Positions 53,194 through 59,850 of a DNA stretch of 64,000 nucleotides are shown here, in pieces. The notes beneath the pieces were generated by a model. That model was not told the origin of the DNA. It saw only the letters and a list, made by a program, of their open reading frames with translations, and did no database searches. Origin of the DNA: Actinomycetota bacterium (GTDB taxonomy: Bacteria; Actinomycetota; Actinomycetes; Mycobacteriales; Micromonosporaceae); the NCBI GenBank assembly GCA_005885555.1, contig VAWN01000023.1:1-64000 (forward strand). Direction: 5' to 3'. The position numbers and the translations under genes are program-made. Positions within the stretch are counted from its first letter, which is position 1; each line of letters opens with the position of its first letter.

Positions 53194-53844
53194 ATGGCCG
53201 ACGGAGAGGACATCCGGGACGAGGCCGAGCGGCTGGTCTCGGCGGCGCTCGCGGCCGCGTCGTACGCGCTGCGCGGGGTCGGCAAGGACTCGCCGCTGGC
53301 CGGGCTCGCCGAGCGCTTCCTCGGCGGCGAGCGCCCGGAGCCGACCGGGCCGGAACCAGGCGGACCGGAGCCGGCCGAGCCGACCGGGTCGCAGTCGGCT
53401 GGGCGGCGCGGGTCGCAGTCGGCTGGGCGGACCGGGTCGCAGTCGGCCGGGCCGGCCGGTGGAGGTGGCGCGCGCCGGCCCGGGTCGGGGATCCCGGGCT
53501 GGAAGCACGTCGAGGGCTTTCTCGGCGGCCGCCGCATCGCCACCGGTACCCCCGAATGCTGCGTCTGCCCCGTGTGCCGCGGGATAGCCGCGGTGCGCGA
53601 CCCCGGCCCGGAGTTCGCCTTCCGGGTGGCCAGCGGCGCCAACGACATCGCCAGCGGGATCGCCTCGATCCTGCGGGCCTTCCAGGGGGCGGCGCCCCGC
53701 CCGCGGCCCGAGCCGCCCCGCCCGCGCGACCCCGGCCCGACCTGGCGCGCCGCCACCGACCACCCGCCGGCCCCGGCGGACGGCGACGATCCGTGGCATG
53801 CCGCCACCACGGCGCCGGTGCCTCCCGACGAGCCGCCCACCTGA
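53194..53844 (+). CDS. conserved hypothetical with a Cys cluster and tandem repeat
   Basis: A 216-residue protein. The N-terminal part (EDIRDEAERLVSAALAAASYALRG...SPLAGLAERFLGG) and the central segment GTPECCVCPVCRGIAAVRDPGPEFAFRVASG (CCxCPxC) are conserved in actinobacterial homologues of unknown function. The clustered Cys suggest metal binding. In between is a low-complexity repeat (TGSQSAGR) and the C-terminus is Pro-rich. It follows the SRPBCC gene directly. A helix near the end (ANDIASGIASILRAF) is amphipathic. No function is proposed. Confidence 0.75.
   Translation: MADGEDIRDEAERLVSAALAAASYALRGVGKDSPLAGLAERFLGGERPEPTGPEPGGPEPAEPTGSQSAGRRGSQSAGRTGSQSAGPAGGGGARRPGSGIPGWKHVEGFLGGRRIATGTPECCVCPVCRGIAAVRDPGPEFAFRVASGANDIASGIASILRAFQGAAPRPRPEPPRPRDPGPTWRAATDHPPAPADGDDPWHAATTAPVPPDEPPT
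53383..53454 (+). repeat. 24-bp in-frame tandem repeat, three copies
   Basis: Units at 53383-53406, 53407-53430 and 53431-53454 each encode [TR]GSQSAG[RP]. Copies 1 and 2 differ at few bases, copy 3 slightly more. Length change would keep the reading frame. Confidence 0.9.
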
Positions 53845-53891
53845 CTCCGGGTCCGGGACGGCGTACGGAGGCGGCGGAGGGAGAGCAGGGC

Positions 53892-54839
53892 GTGGGGTTG
53901 ACGCTGGGCGTCGACATCGGCGGGACCAAGGTGCTCGGCGGCGTCGTCGACGAGGACGGGCGGGTGCTCGCGCAGGCGCGGCGGCCCACGCCGGCGACTG
54001 ACGTGCCGGCCACGCTGGACCGGATCGTCGAGGTCATCCGGGAGTTGACCGCGACGTACGAGGTCGAGGCGGTGGGCATCGGCGCGGCCGGGTGGATCGA
54101 CGCCAAGCGCTCGACGGTGCTGTTCGCGCCGAACCTGGCCTGGCGCAACGAGCCGCTGCGCGAGGAGGTCGCGCGGCACGTGCCGGTACCGGTCGTCGTG
54201 GAGAACGACGCCAACGTGGCGGCCTGGGCGGAGTTCCAGTTCGGGGCGGCCGCCGACGCCACGGACTCGATGGTGATGTTCACCGTCGGTACCGGCATCG
54301 GCGGCGCCCTGATCATCGGCGGTGAGCTGGTCCGCGGGGCGAACGGCATCGCGGGGGAACTGGGGCACGTGACCGCGGTGCCGGACGGCCACCCGTGCGG
54401 GTGCGGCAAGAAGGGCTGCATCGAGCAGTACGCGAGCGGGAAGGCGCTGGCGCGGTTCGCCCGGGCCACCGCCGAACAGGACCCGGACCAGGCCACCGAG
54501 CTGCTGGCGCTGGCTGGCGGCGACCCGGCGGCGATCAACGGCCCGCTGGTCACCAAGGCGGCGCGGGCCGGGGATCCCGCGGCGCTGGACGCGTTCCACG
54601 AGGTCGGGCACTGGCTCGCGATGGCGCTGGCCGACCTGGTGCAGATCGTCGACCCGCAGGTACTCGTCGTCGGCGGTGGTGTGATCGACGCCGGTGACCT
54701 GCTGCTCAAGCCGACCCGGGAGGCGTTTCCGGTGATCCTCGCGCAGCGCGGCCGGTTGCCGGTCGGCGAGATCCGCGGCGCGCTCCTCGGCAACACGGCC
54801 GGCGTCGTCGGTGCCGCCGACCTGGCCCGGCGGCTATGA
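53892..54839 (+). CDS. glkA: ROK-family glucokinase
   Basis: A 315-residue sugar kinase. ATP motif LGVDIGGTKVLGGVVDEDG, sugar-binding ENDANVAAWAEFQFG and GELGHVTAVPDGHPCGCGKKGCIEQYASG (ROK zinc motif CxCGxxGCxE with His). The last conserved element is VGGGVIDAGDLL. Most similar in pattern to Streptomyces GlkA-type glucokinases that phosphorylate glucose and, there, mediate glucose repression (known for the family, inferred here). GTG at 53892 follows CAGGGC. It is 47 bp after the preceding gene. Confidence 0.93.
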   Translation: MGLTLGVDIGGTKVLGGVVDEDGRVLAQARRPTPATDVPATLDRIVEVIRELTATYEVEAVGIGAAGWIDAKRSTVLFAPNLAWRNEPLREEVARHVPVPVVVENDANVAAWAEFQFGAAADATDSMVMFTVGTGIGGALIIGGELVRGANGIAGELGHVTAVPDGHPCGCGKKGCIEQYASGKALARFARATAEQDPDQATELLALAGGDPAAINGPLVTKAARAGDPAALDAFHEVGHWLAMALADLVQIVDPQVLVVGGGVIDAGDLLLKPTREAFPVILAQRGRLPVGEIRGALLGNTAGVVGAADLARRL

Positions 54840-54933
54840 GCGCAGCGCGGCGCGGCACGGCCTGGACTGACGAGCGCAGCGAGCAGGGAAGGGCGTGCAC
54901 CGGAGCGCCTCGCGTAGCGAACCGGGAGACACC

Positions 54934-55671
54934 GTGACCAGTCTGCGGGTCGTCACGTACAACGTCCACGGGCTGCGCGACGACCGGGGGGCGCTGGTCG
55001 AGGTGGTCCGCGACCTCGAACCCGACGTGCTGGTCGTGCAGGAGGCGCCGCGCCGGCTGCGCTGGCGTACCCGCAACGCCCACCTCGCCCACGATCTGGG
55101 GCTGGTGTACGTCACCGGGGGCGCGGACTCACTGGGTAACGTGATCATGACGGCGCTGCGGGTACGGACGCTGGAGACGTGGGCGCTGCGGTACCCACTG
55201 GTGCCCGGCCGGCACATGCGCGGCGCGGCGTTCGCCCGGTGCCAGGTGGCGGAGGGCTCGTTCGTGGTGGTCGGTTCGCATCTGTCGATCAATGCCGCCG
55301 AGCGGTCGGCCCAGGCGCATCAGCTCACCAAGGCGCTGGCCGACATCGACGGGCCGGTGATCCTCGCCGCCGACCTGAACGAGTCCCCGGACGGGCCGGT
55401 CTGGCGGGTACTCGGCGAGCGGCTCGTCGACGCCGGCCACACCTCCCCGGGCGGCGGTCCCACGGTCCCGGGCGGCGACACGTTCCCGGCCGGCGACACG
55501 TTCCCGGCCGGCGACACGTTCCCGGCCGGCACGCCGGACCGGCGGATCGACGCGGTACTGGTGGATCCGCGGATCACGGTGACCGGGTACCGCGTCGTGG
55601 ACCTGGCTGCGGCGCGCCGGGCGAGCGACCACCTACCGGTGGTGGCCGACCTGACTCTGCCGGCTGCCTGA
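54934..55671 (+). CDS. endonuclease/exonuclease/phosphatase-family protein
   Basis: A 245-residue protein with the EEP fold (exonuclease III, DNase I, inositol phosphatases). Motifs: RVVTYNVHGLRDD (Asn), VLVVQEAPRR (Glu metal ligand), VVGSHLSIN (His), VILAADLNESPDG (Asp-Asn pair) and C-terminal RRASDHLPVVADLTL (Asp-His). GTG at 54934 has a GGGAGA ribosome site. A triple 18-bp in-frame repeat lies near residue 185. Substrate (nucleic acid or phospho-compound) not determinable. It follows glkA after a short spacer. Confidence 0.9.
   Translation: MTSLRVVTYNVHGLRDDRGALVEVVRDLEPDVLVVQEAPRRLRWRTRNAHLAHDLGLVYVTGGADSLGNVIMTALRVRTLETWALRYPLVPGRHMRGAAFARCQVAEGSFVVVGSHLSINAAERSAQAHQLTKALADIDGPVILAADLNESPDGPVWRVLGERLVDAGHTSPGGGPTVPGGDTFPAGDTFPAGDTFPAGTPDRRIDAVLVDPRITVTGYRVVDLAAARRASDHLPVVADLTLPAA
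55477..55530 (+). repeat. 18-bp in-frame tandem repeat, three copies
   Basis: GACACGTTCCCGGCCGGC is repeated exactly three times (55477-55494, 55495-55512, 55513-55530), giving DTFPAG three times in the EEP protein. A diverged upstream version (GTCCCGGGCGGC) suggests growth by slippage. Confidence 0.92.
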
Positions 55672-55721
55672 CGGCGGCGGTGCGGCGCAGGCGCGCGGCG
55701 GTGCGCCGCACGCCTCGCCGT

Positions 55722-55769
55722 GATCTTGGACGCTTGTGCCCCCTCGAAGGGCGACGAGCGTCCAAGATC
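55722..55769. repeat. intergenic long inverted repeat, copy C
   Basis: GATCTTGGACGCT (55722-55734) pairs with AGCGTCCAAGATC (55757-55769). The central CCCC/GGGC part is less perfect than in the other copies. It lies between the EEP and monooxygenase genes. Confidence 0.9.
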
Positions 55770-55871
55770 CGGAAGCGGCGGTACGCACCACCCGCCCAGG
55801 GGTGGACAAACCACTCCCGAAGTCGCGAGGATGGCCCAGCCGGACCCGGCAGCGACGTGGGGAGAGTGCGC

Positions 55872-57329
55872 GTGGACCAGGACTCCGGATGGGAGACGAC
55901 CGGGGCCGCGCCGACCTCCTGGCTCGGCGGGCGGCCGACGGGTGCCGGCGACCGGCCGACCGGCGACCGGCCGACCGGTGCCGGCGATCCGTCGGTCTCC
56001 GACCGCAACGAGGCGGTCTGCGTGATCGGTGCCGGTGCGACCGGCCTGGCGGCGGTGAAGAACCTGCGCGAGCAGGGCTTCGCGGTCGACTGCTACGAGC
56101 GGGAGACCGGGGTCGGCGGGCTGTGGAACTGGCGGCACGACCGTAGCCCGGTGTACGCCAGCGCGCACCTGATCTCGTCGAAGCCGGGCAGCCAGTACCC
56201 GGACTTCCCGATGCCCGACGACTGGCCGGACTACCCGCATCACACGCTGGTGCACAGCTACCTCGAACGCTATGCGGAGCACTTCGGGCTGCGCGAGCAC
56301 ATCTGGTTCGGCACCGAGGTGGTCCGCGTGTCGCCGGCCGGCGACCCGGCCGCGGGGTACTGGGACGTGACGACGCGGGTCGGGCAGCGCGAGCGGACCT
56401 CCCGTTACGCGGCGGTGGTCGTCGCCAACGGGCACCACTGGTCACCGAAGCTGCCCAGGTACGACGGGCTGTCGGAGTACCGCGGCGAGGTGATCCACGC
56501 CAGCTCATACAAGGATCCGGCGCAGCTTCGCGGGCGCAAGGTACTCGTGATCGGCGGCGGCAACACCGGCTGCGACATCGCGGTCGAGGCGGCCCAGCAG
56601 GCGGCCCGCTGCTGGCACTCCACCCGTCGGGGGTACTGGTACACCCCGAAGTACCTGTTCGGCCGGCCCGCCGACCAGGTCAACGACCTTGTCGCGCTGC
56701 TGCGCCTGCCGTTGCGGCTTCGGCAGTGGCTGGGCCAGCGGGAGGTACGCCGGGCGGTCGGCGACCTGACCCGGTTCGGCCTGCCGAGGCCGGACCACCG
56801 GCTCTACGAGACCCACCCGATCGTGAACAGCCAGCTCGTGTACCACGTGGGGCACGGCGACCTGCAGCCGGTCGGGGAGGTGGCGCGGTTCGAGCGGTAC
56901 TCGGTGGTGCTGCGCGACGACCGGGAGATCGAGCCGGATCTGGTGATCATGGCGACCGGGTACCTGCCGCGGTTCGAGTTCCTCACCCCGGACCTGGTCG
57001 CCGCCGACGGCGACGGCCGGCCGCACCTGCATTTGCACGCGTTCTCCCGGCAGCACCCGACGCTGTTCGTCGCCGGTCTCGTCCAGCCCGACGGCGGCAT
57101 TCTGCCGATGGCGCACTGGCAGTCGGTGGTGTTCGCCCGGTGGCTGCGGCTGCGCGCCACCGACCCGGCCCGCGCGGCGACGTTCTGGACCAGCGTCGCC
57201 GGCGCGTCCGACCAGCGGTTCACCCAGGCCAAGGTCGCTGACTCGACCCGGCACTGGTTCGAGATCAACCACGTCGTGTACCTGCGCGCGTTGCAGCATG
57301 TCCTCGACGAACTGGAGGCGGCCCGATGA
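55872..57329 (+). CDS. flavin-containing monooxygenase
   Basis: A 485-residue FAD/NADPH monooxygenase. After a Gly/Thr-rich N-terminal tail (with PTGAGD/PTGD repeats), the FAD motif is VCVIGAGATGLAAVKNL; the FMO fingerprint is YRGEVIHASSYK (FxGxxxHxxxY type); the NADPH motif is VLVIGGGNTGCDIAVEA; MATGYLPRFEF is near the end. It oxidises soft nucleophiles or ketones; the substrate is unknown. GTG at 55872 with a GGGGAGA ribosome site. The stop (57327-57329) overlaps the ATG of the next gene within an 18-bp tandem repeat. Confidence 0.92.
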   Translation: MDQDSGWETTGAAPTSWLGGRPTGAGDRPTGDRPTGAGDPSVSDRNEAVCVIGAGATGLAAVKNLREQGFAVDCYERETGVGGLWNWRHDRSPVYASAHLISSKPGSQYPDFPMPDDWPDYPHHTLVHSYLERYAEHFGLREHIWFGTEVVRVSPAGDPAAGYWDVTTRVGQRERTSRYAAVVVANGHHWSPKLPRYDGLSEYRGEVIHASSYKDPAQLRGRKVLVIGGGNTGCDIAVEAAQQAARCWHSTRRGYWYTPKYLFGRPADQVNDLVALLRLPLRLRQWLGQREVRRAVGDLTRFGLPRPDHRLYETHPIVNSQLVYHVGHGDLQPVGEVARFERYSVVLRDDREIEPDLVIMATGYLPRFEFLTPDLVAADGDGRPHLHLHAFSRQHPTLFVAGLVQPDGGILPMAHWQSVVFARWLRLRATDPARAATFWTSVAGASDQRFTQAKVADSTRHWFEINHVVYLRALQHVLDELEAAR

Positions 57330-57379
57330 CTGGAAGCCGCCCGATGACTGGAAGCCGCCCGATGACTGGAAGCCGCCCG
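57326..57379 (+). repeat. 18-bp tandem repeat that multiplies a start codon
   Basis: ATGACTGGAAGCCGCCCG is repeated three times (57326, 57344, 57362) and followed by ATGACC at 57380. Each copy holds ATG overlapping TGA in the other frame, recreating the stop/start junction of the monooxygenase and hydrolase genes. Confidence 0.95.
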
Positions 57380-58126
57380 ATGACCAGGGTCGTCCGGTCC
57401 CGGGAGTGGGCGCTCCCGCCGCCGCCGGTGCGCCGGGAGGTGGTGCGGGCACTGCCCGACGTGGACGAGAAGCGGTCGCCGGTACTGTTCGTCCCCGGCT
57501 TCGGGCACGGCGCCTGGGCGTTCACCGAGCACTGGCTGGAGCGCACCGCCGAGCGCGGCTTCCCGGCATACGCGATGAGCCTGCGCGGCCACGGCAGCAG
57601 CGGCAGCGCGCCGAAGACCGGGCTGCGCGCCTACGTGCACGACGTGGTACAGGTCGCCGCCGGCCTGCCCCGCCAGGCGGTACTGGTCGGGCACGGGGAG
57701 GCGGGTCTCGTGGTCGCCCGCGCGCTGGCCCGGTACCCGGCCCGGGCGGGGGTACTCGTCGCGCCGGTCATGGGCGGCCCACGCAACCCGGTGCGCCGGC
57801 TGCGGCCGCGGCGCGCCCGGCTGTTCAGCCGCCAGCTGCCCGCGCAGGTGGCTCGCGGCTATGTCGAGCGGCTCGGCCGGGCACCGGCCCGCGCGCGGTG
57901 GCAGTTGCTGTTCGCCGGTACCCCCGAAGCGCCGGTCGGCGACCCGCCGGTACTGGTCGTCGGCAGCCCTGACGACCAGCTGGTACCGCAGGCCGCACTG
58001 ACCCGCACCGCGAGCCGGTACGGCGGCGCGCCGCTGCTGTTCCCCGGCATGGGCCACGACCTGATGCTGGACGCCCGCTGGGCGGAGCCGATCGACGCGA
58101 TCCTCGACTGGCTGGAGAAGAGCTGA
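57326..58126 (+). CDS. alpha/beta-hydrolase-fold protein lacking the nucleophile
   Basis: A 266-residue (or 248 from the fourth ATG at 57380) alpha/beta-fold protein. The oxyanion region is VLFVPGFGHGAWAFTEHW; MSLRGHGSSG and the acid/His sites (VGSPDDQLVP and FPGMGHDLMLD) are conserved. However, the nucleophile elbow reads LVGHGEAGLVVA, with Gly in place of the Ser expected in GxSxG. It may bind rather than hydrolyse its ligand or use another residue. It is coupled to the flavin monooxygenase gene by the repeat-borne ATGA, so the two may act on one compound. N-terminal copies of MTGSRP come from the repeat. Confidence 0.85.
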   Translation: MTGSRPMTGSRPMTGSRPMTRVVRSREWALPPPPVRREVVRALPDVDEKRSPVLFVPGFGHGAWAFTEHWLERTAERGFPAYAMSLRGHGSSGSAPKTGLRAYVHDVVQVAAGLPRQAVLVGHGEAGLVVARALARYPARAGVLVAPVMGGPRNPVRRLRPRRARLFSRQLPAQVARGYVERLGRAPARARWQLLFAGTPEAPVGDPPVLVVGSPDDQLVPQAALTRTASRYGGAPLLFPGMGHDLMLDARWAEPIDAILDWLEKS

Positions 58127-58129
58127 GGG

Positions 58130-58963
58130 TCAGACGATCGCGCCGTCGTCGGGGTCCCAGTCATCGTCGTCGTCGCCGGACCGCAGCCGCCACACCAGCG
58201 TGGCGAACCCGGCGAGGATCGCCGCGAAGCCGATGATCAGCGACGCCGCGGCGGAGATCGGCAGCAGGCCCGGGTTGAAGAACAGCACGAACCCGGCCAG
58301 GATCGCGATGACCGCGGCCACCGTGATCAGCGAGATCCGGGGCAACGGCGGCGGTGGCGGCGGCGTGTACCCCTCGTCGTCCTCGTCCTCGTCGGCGTAC
58401 CCGTCGAACCCGCGGCCGACCGAGTCTCTCGGGTCGACCGTGCTGCTGCGCCACCGCTTGAGCCGGCCGGGTTGCGCGGCGTCCGGCCCGGCGCCGGCCT
58501 CCCGGTCTGCCGCGTCCCGGGTCGCCGCGTTCCGGTCCGATGCGTCCCGGTCGTCGGTGTCCAGGTCCTCGGTGTCCCGGTCCTCCGCGTCGAGGTCCTC
58601 GGCCGCCGGCCAGGTCGGCGTCGTCGCGGCGGTGTCGAAGTCGGCCACGATCCCGGCGAACAGCTCGTCGATGTCCGGCTCGGTGGCCGGCGCCTCCTCG
58701 GCGAGCTGGGCGAGGAAGCCGCGGGCGGTGGCCAGGTGCTCCCGGTCGACGAACAGCCGGTCGGTCGGCCGCGACGGCAGCGTGGTGGTACGGGTGACCG
58801 GGTGCAGGTCGGCGGCGGGCTGCAGGTAGGCGGCGATGCCCCGGACCGCGAGCACGTCGAGGAGGTGCTCACCGACGCGCGGGTCGACGTCGCCGGCCAC
58901 GGCGTACACGGCGGCGACGAGTCCGTTGTCCCGCCGTCCGCGGCGGGCACCGCCCGAGGTCAC
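58130..58963 (-). CDS. hypothetical protein with acidic repeat and two C-terminal membrane helices
   Basis: A 277-residue protein. The N-terminal region (about 1-110) is unrecognised (AAVYAVAGDVDPRVGEHLLDVLAVRGIAAYLQPAADLHPV in parts). Then comes an acidic low-complexity stretch with hexapeptide-like repeats (EDRDTED, LDTDDRD, ASDRNA). The C-terminal part carries a polyproline-rich loop and two hydrophobic helices (LITVAAVIAILAGFVLFF, ASLIIGFAAILAGFATLVW) and an acidic tail. GTG at 58963 has a strong ribosome site (GAGGAGG). It is convergent with the hydrolase gene (3-bp gap) and divergent from plsC. Function unknown. Confidence 0.78.
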   Translation of the reverse strand: MTSGGARRGRRDNGLVAAVYAVAGDVDPRVGEHLLDVLAVRGIAAYLQPAADLHPVTRTTTLPSRPTDRLFVDREHLATARGFLAQLAEEAPATEPDIDELFAGIVADFDTAATTPTWPAAEDLDAEDRDTEDLDTDDRDASDRNAATRDAADREAGAGPDAAQPGRLKRWRSSTVDPRDSVGRGFDGYADEDEDDEGYTPPPPPPLPRISLITVAAVIAILAGFVLFFNPGLLPISAAASLIIGFAAILAGFATLVWRLRSGDDDDDWDPDDGAIV

Positions 58964-59128
58964 CGAGGCCTCCTCGCGTTGGTAGGCGCCCCGGCCCGCT
59001 GGCCGGAGCCTCCGGTGAATCGTGACACGGGACGGGCCAGTTGCGGGAGTCCGTTGTGGCGGGTACCGCGGGCTCCGTAGGCTCCGACTGGCGGGTGCGT
59101 CATGGTGTGGGGTGGCGGAAGGGACAGA

Positions 59129-59842
59129 GTGCTGTACAACCTGCTCAAGTACGTGCTGCTCGGCCCCTGGCTGAGACTGATCTTTCGGCCGGTCGTCGAG
59201 GGCCGGGAGAACGTGCCCGAGCACGGTCCGGCGATCATCGCCAGCAACCATCTCTCGTTCTCCGACTCGATCTTCATGCCGCTGATGGTCAAGCGGAAGG
59301 TCACGTTTGTCGCGAAGGCGGAGTACTTCACCGGCCGGGGCCTGAAGGGCTTCCTGACCAAATGGTTCTTCGTGGGCACCGGGACGATCCCGGTCGACCG
59401 CTCCGGTGGCCGGGCGGCGCAGGCGGCGATCGACACCGGGCTGCGGGTACTGCGTGAGGGCAGGCTGTTCGGCATCTACCCGGAGGGCACCCGCTCGCCG
59501 GACGGGCGGCTGTACCGCGGCAAGACCGGGGTCGCCCGGCTGGCGCTGGAGAGCGGCGCGCCGGTGGTACCGGTGGTGATGCTCAACTCCGACGAGATCC
59601 AGCCGACCGGCCAGATCCTGCCGAGGGTCAAGCGGGTGCGGATCCGGTTCGGCGCGCCGATCGACTTCTCGCGGTACACCGGGATGGCGGGGGACCGGTT
59701 CATCGAGCGGGCCGTCACCGATGAGATCATGTACGAGCTCATGGAGCTGTCCGGCCGCGAGTACGTCGACGTGTACGCCCAGAAGATCAAGGCGCAGCAG
59801 GCGAAGCAGACCGCCGCCGCGGAGGAACCGATAGCTGCCTAG
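59129..59842 (+). CDS. 1-acylglycerol-3-phosphate acyltransferase (PlsC family)
   Basis: A 237-residue lysophospholipid acyltransferase. The first motif is IIASNHLSFSDSIFMP (NHx4D) and the third is YPEGTRSPDGRLYRGKTG. VPVVMLNSDEIQP resembles the fourth. N-terminal hydrophobic helix (VLLGPWLRLIFRPV). It makes phosphatidic acid from lysophosphatidate or acts on a related glycolipid. GTG at 59129 was chosen for its ribosome site (GGAAGGGA); ATG at 59102 is also in frame. It is convergent with the cyclase gene (8-bp gap). Confidence 0.92.
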   Translation: MLYNLLKYVLLGPWLRLIFRPVVEGRENVPEHGPAIIASNHLSFSDSIFMPLMVKRKVTFVAKAEYFTGRGLKGFLTKWFFVGTGTIPVDRSGGRAAQAAIDTGLRVLREGRLFGIYPEGTRSPDGRLYRGKTGVARLALESGAPVVPVVMLNSDEIQPTGQILPRVKRVRIRFGAPIDFSRYTGMAGDRFIERAVTDEIMYELMELSGREYVDVYAQKIKAQQAKQTAAAEEPIAA

Positions 59843-59850
59843 ACTCAGCG

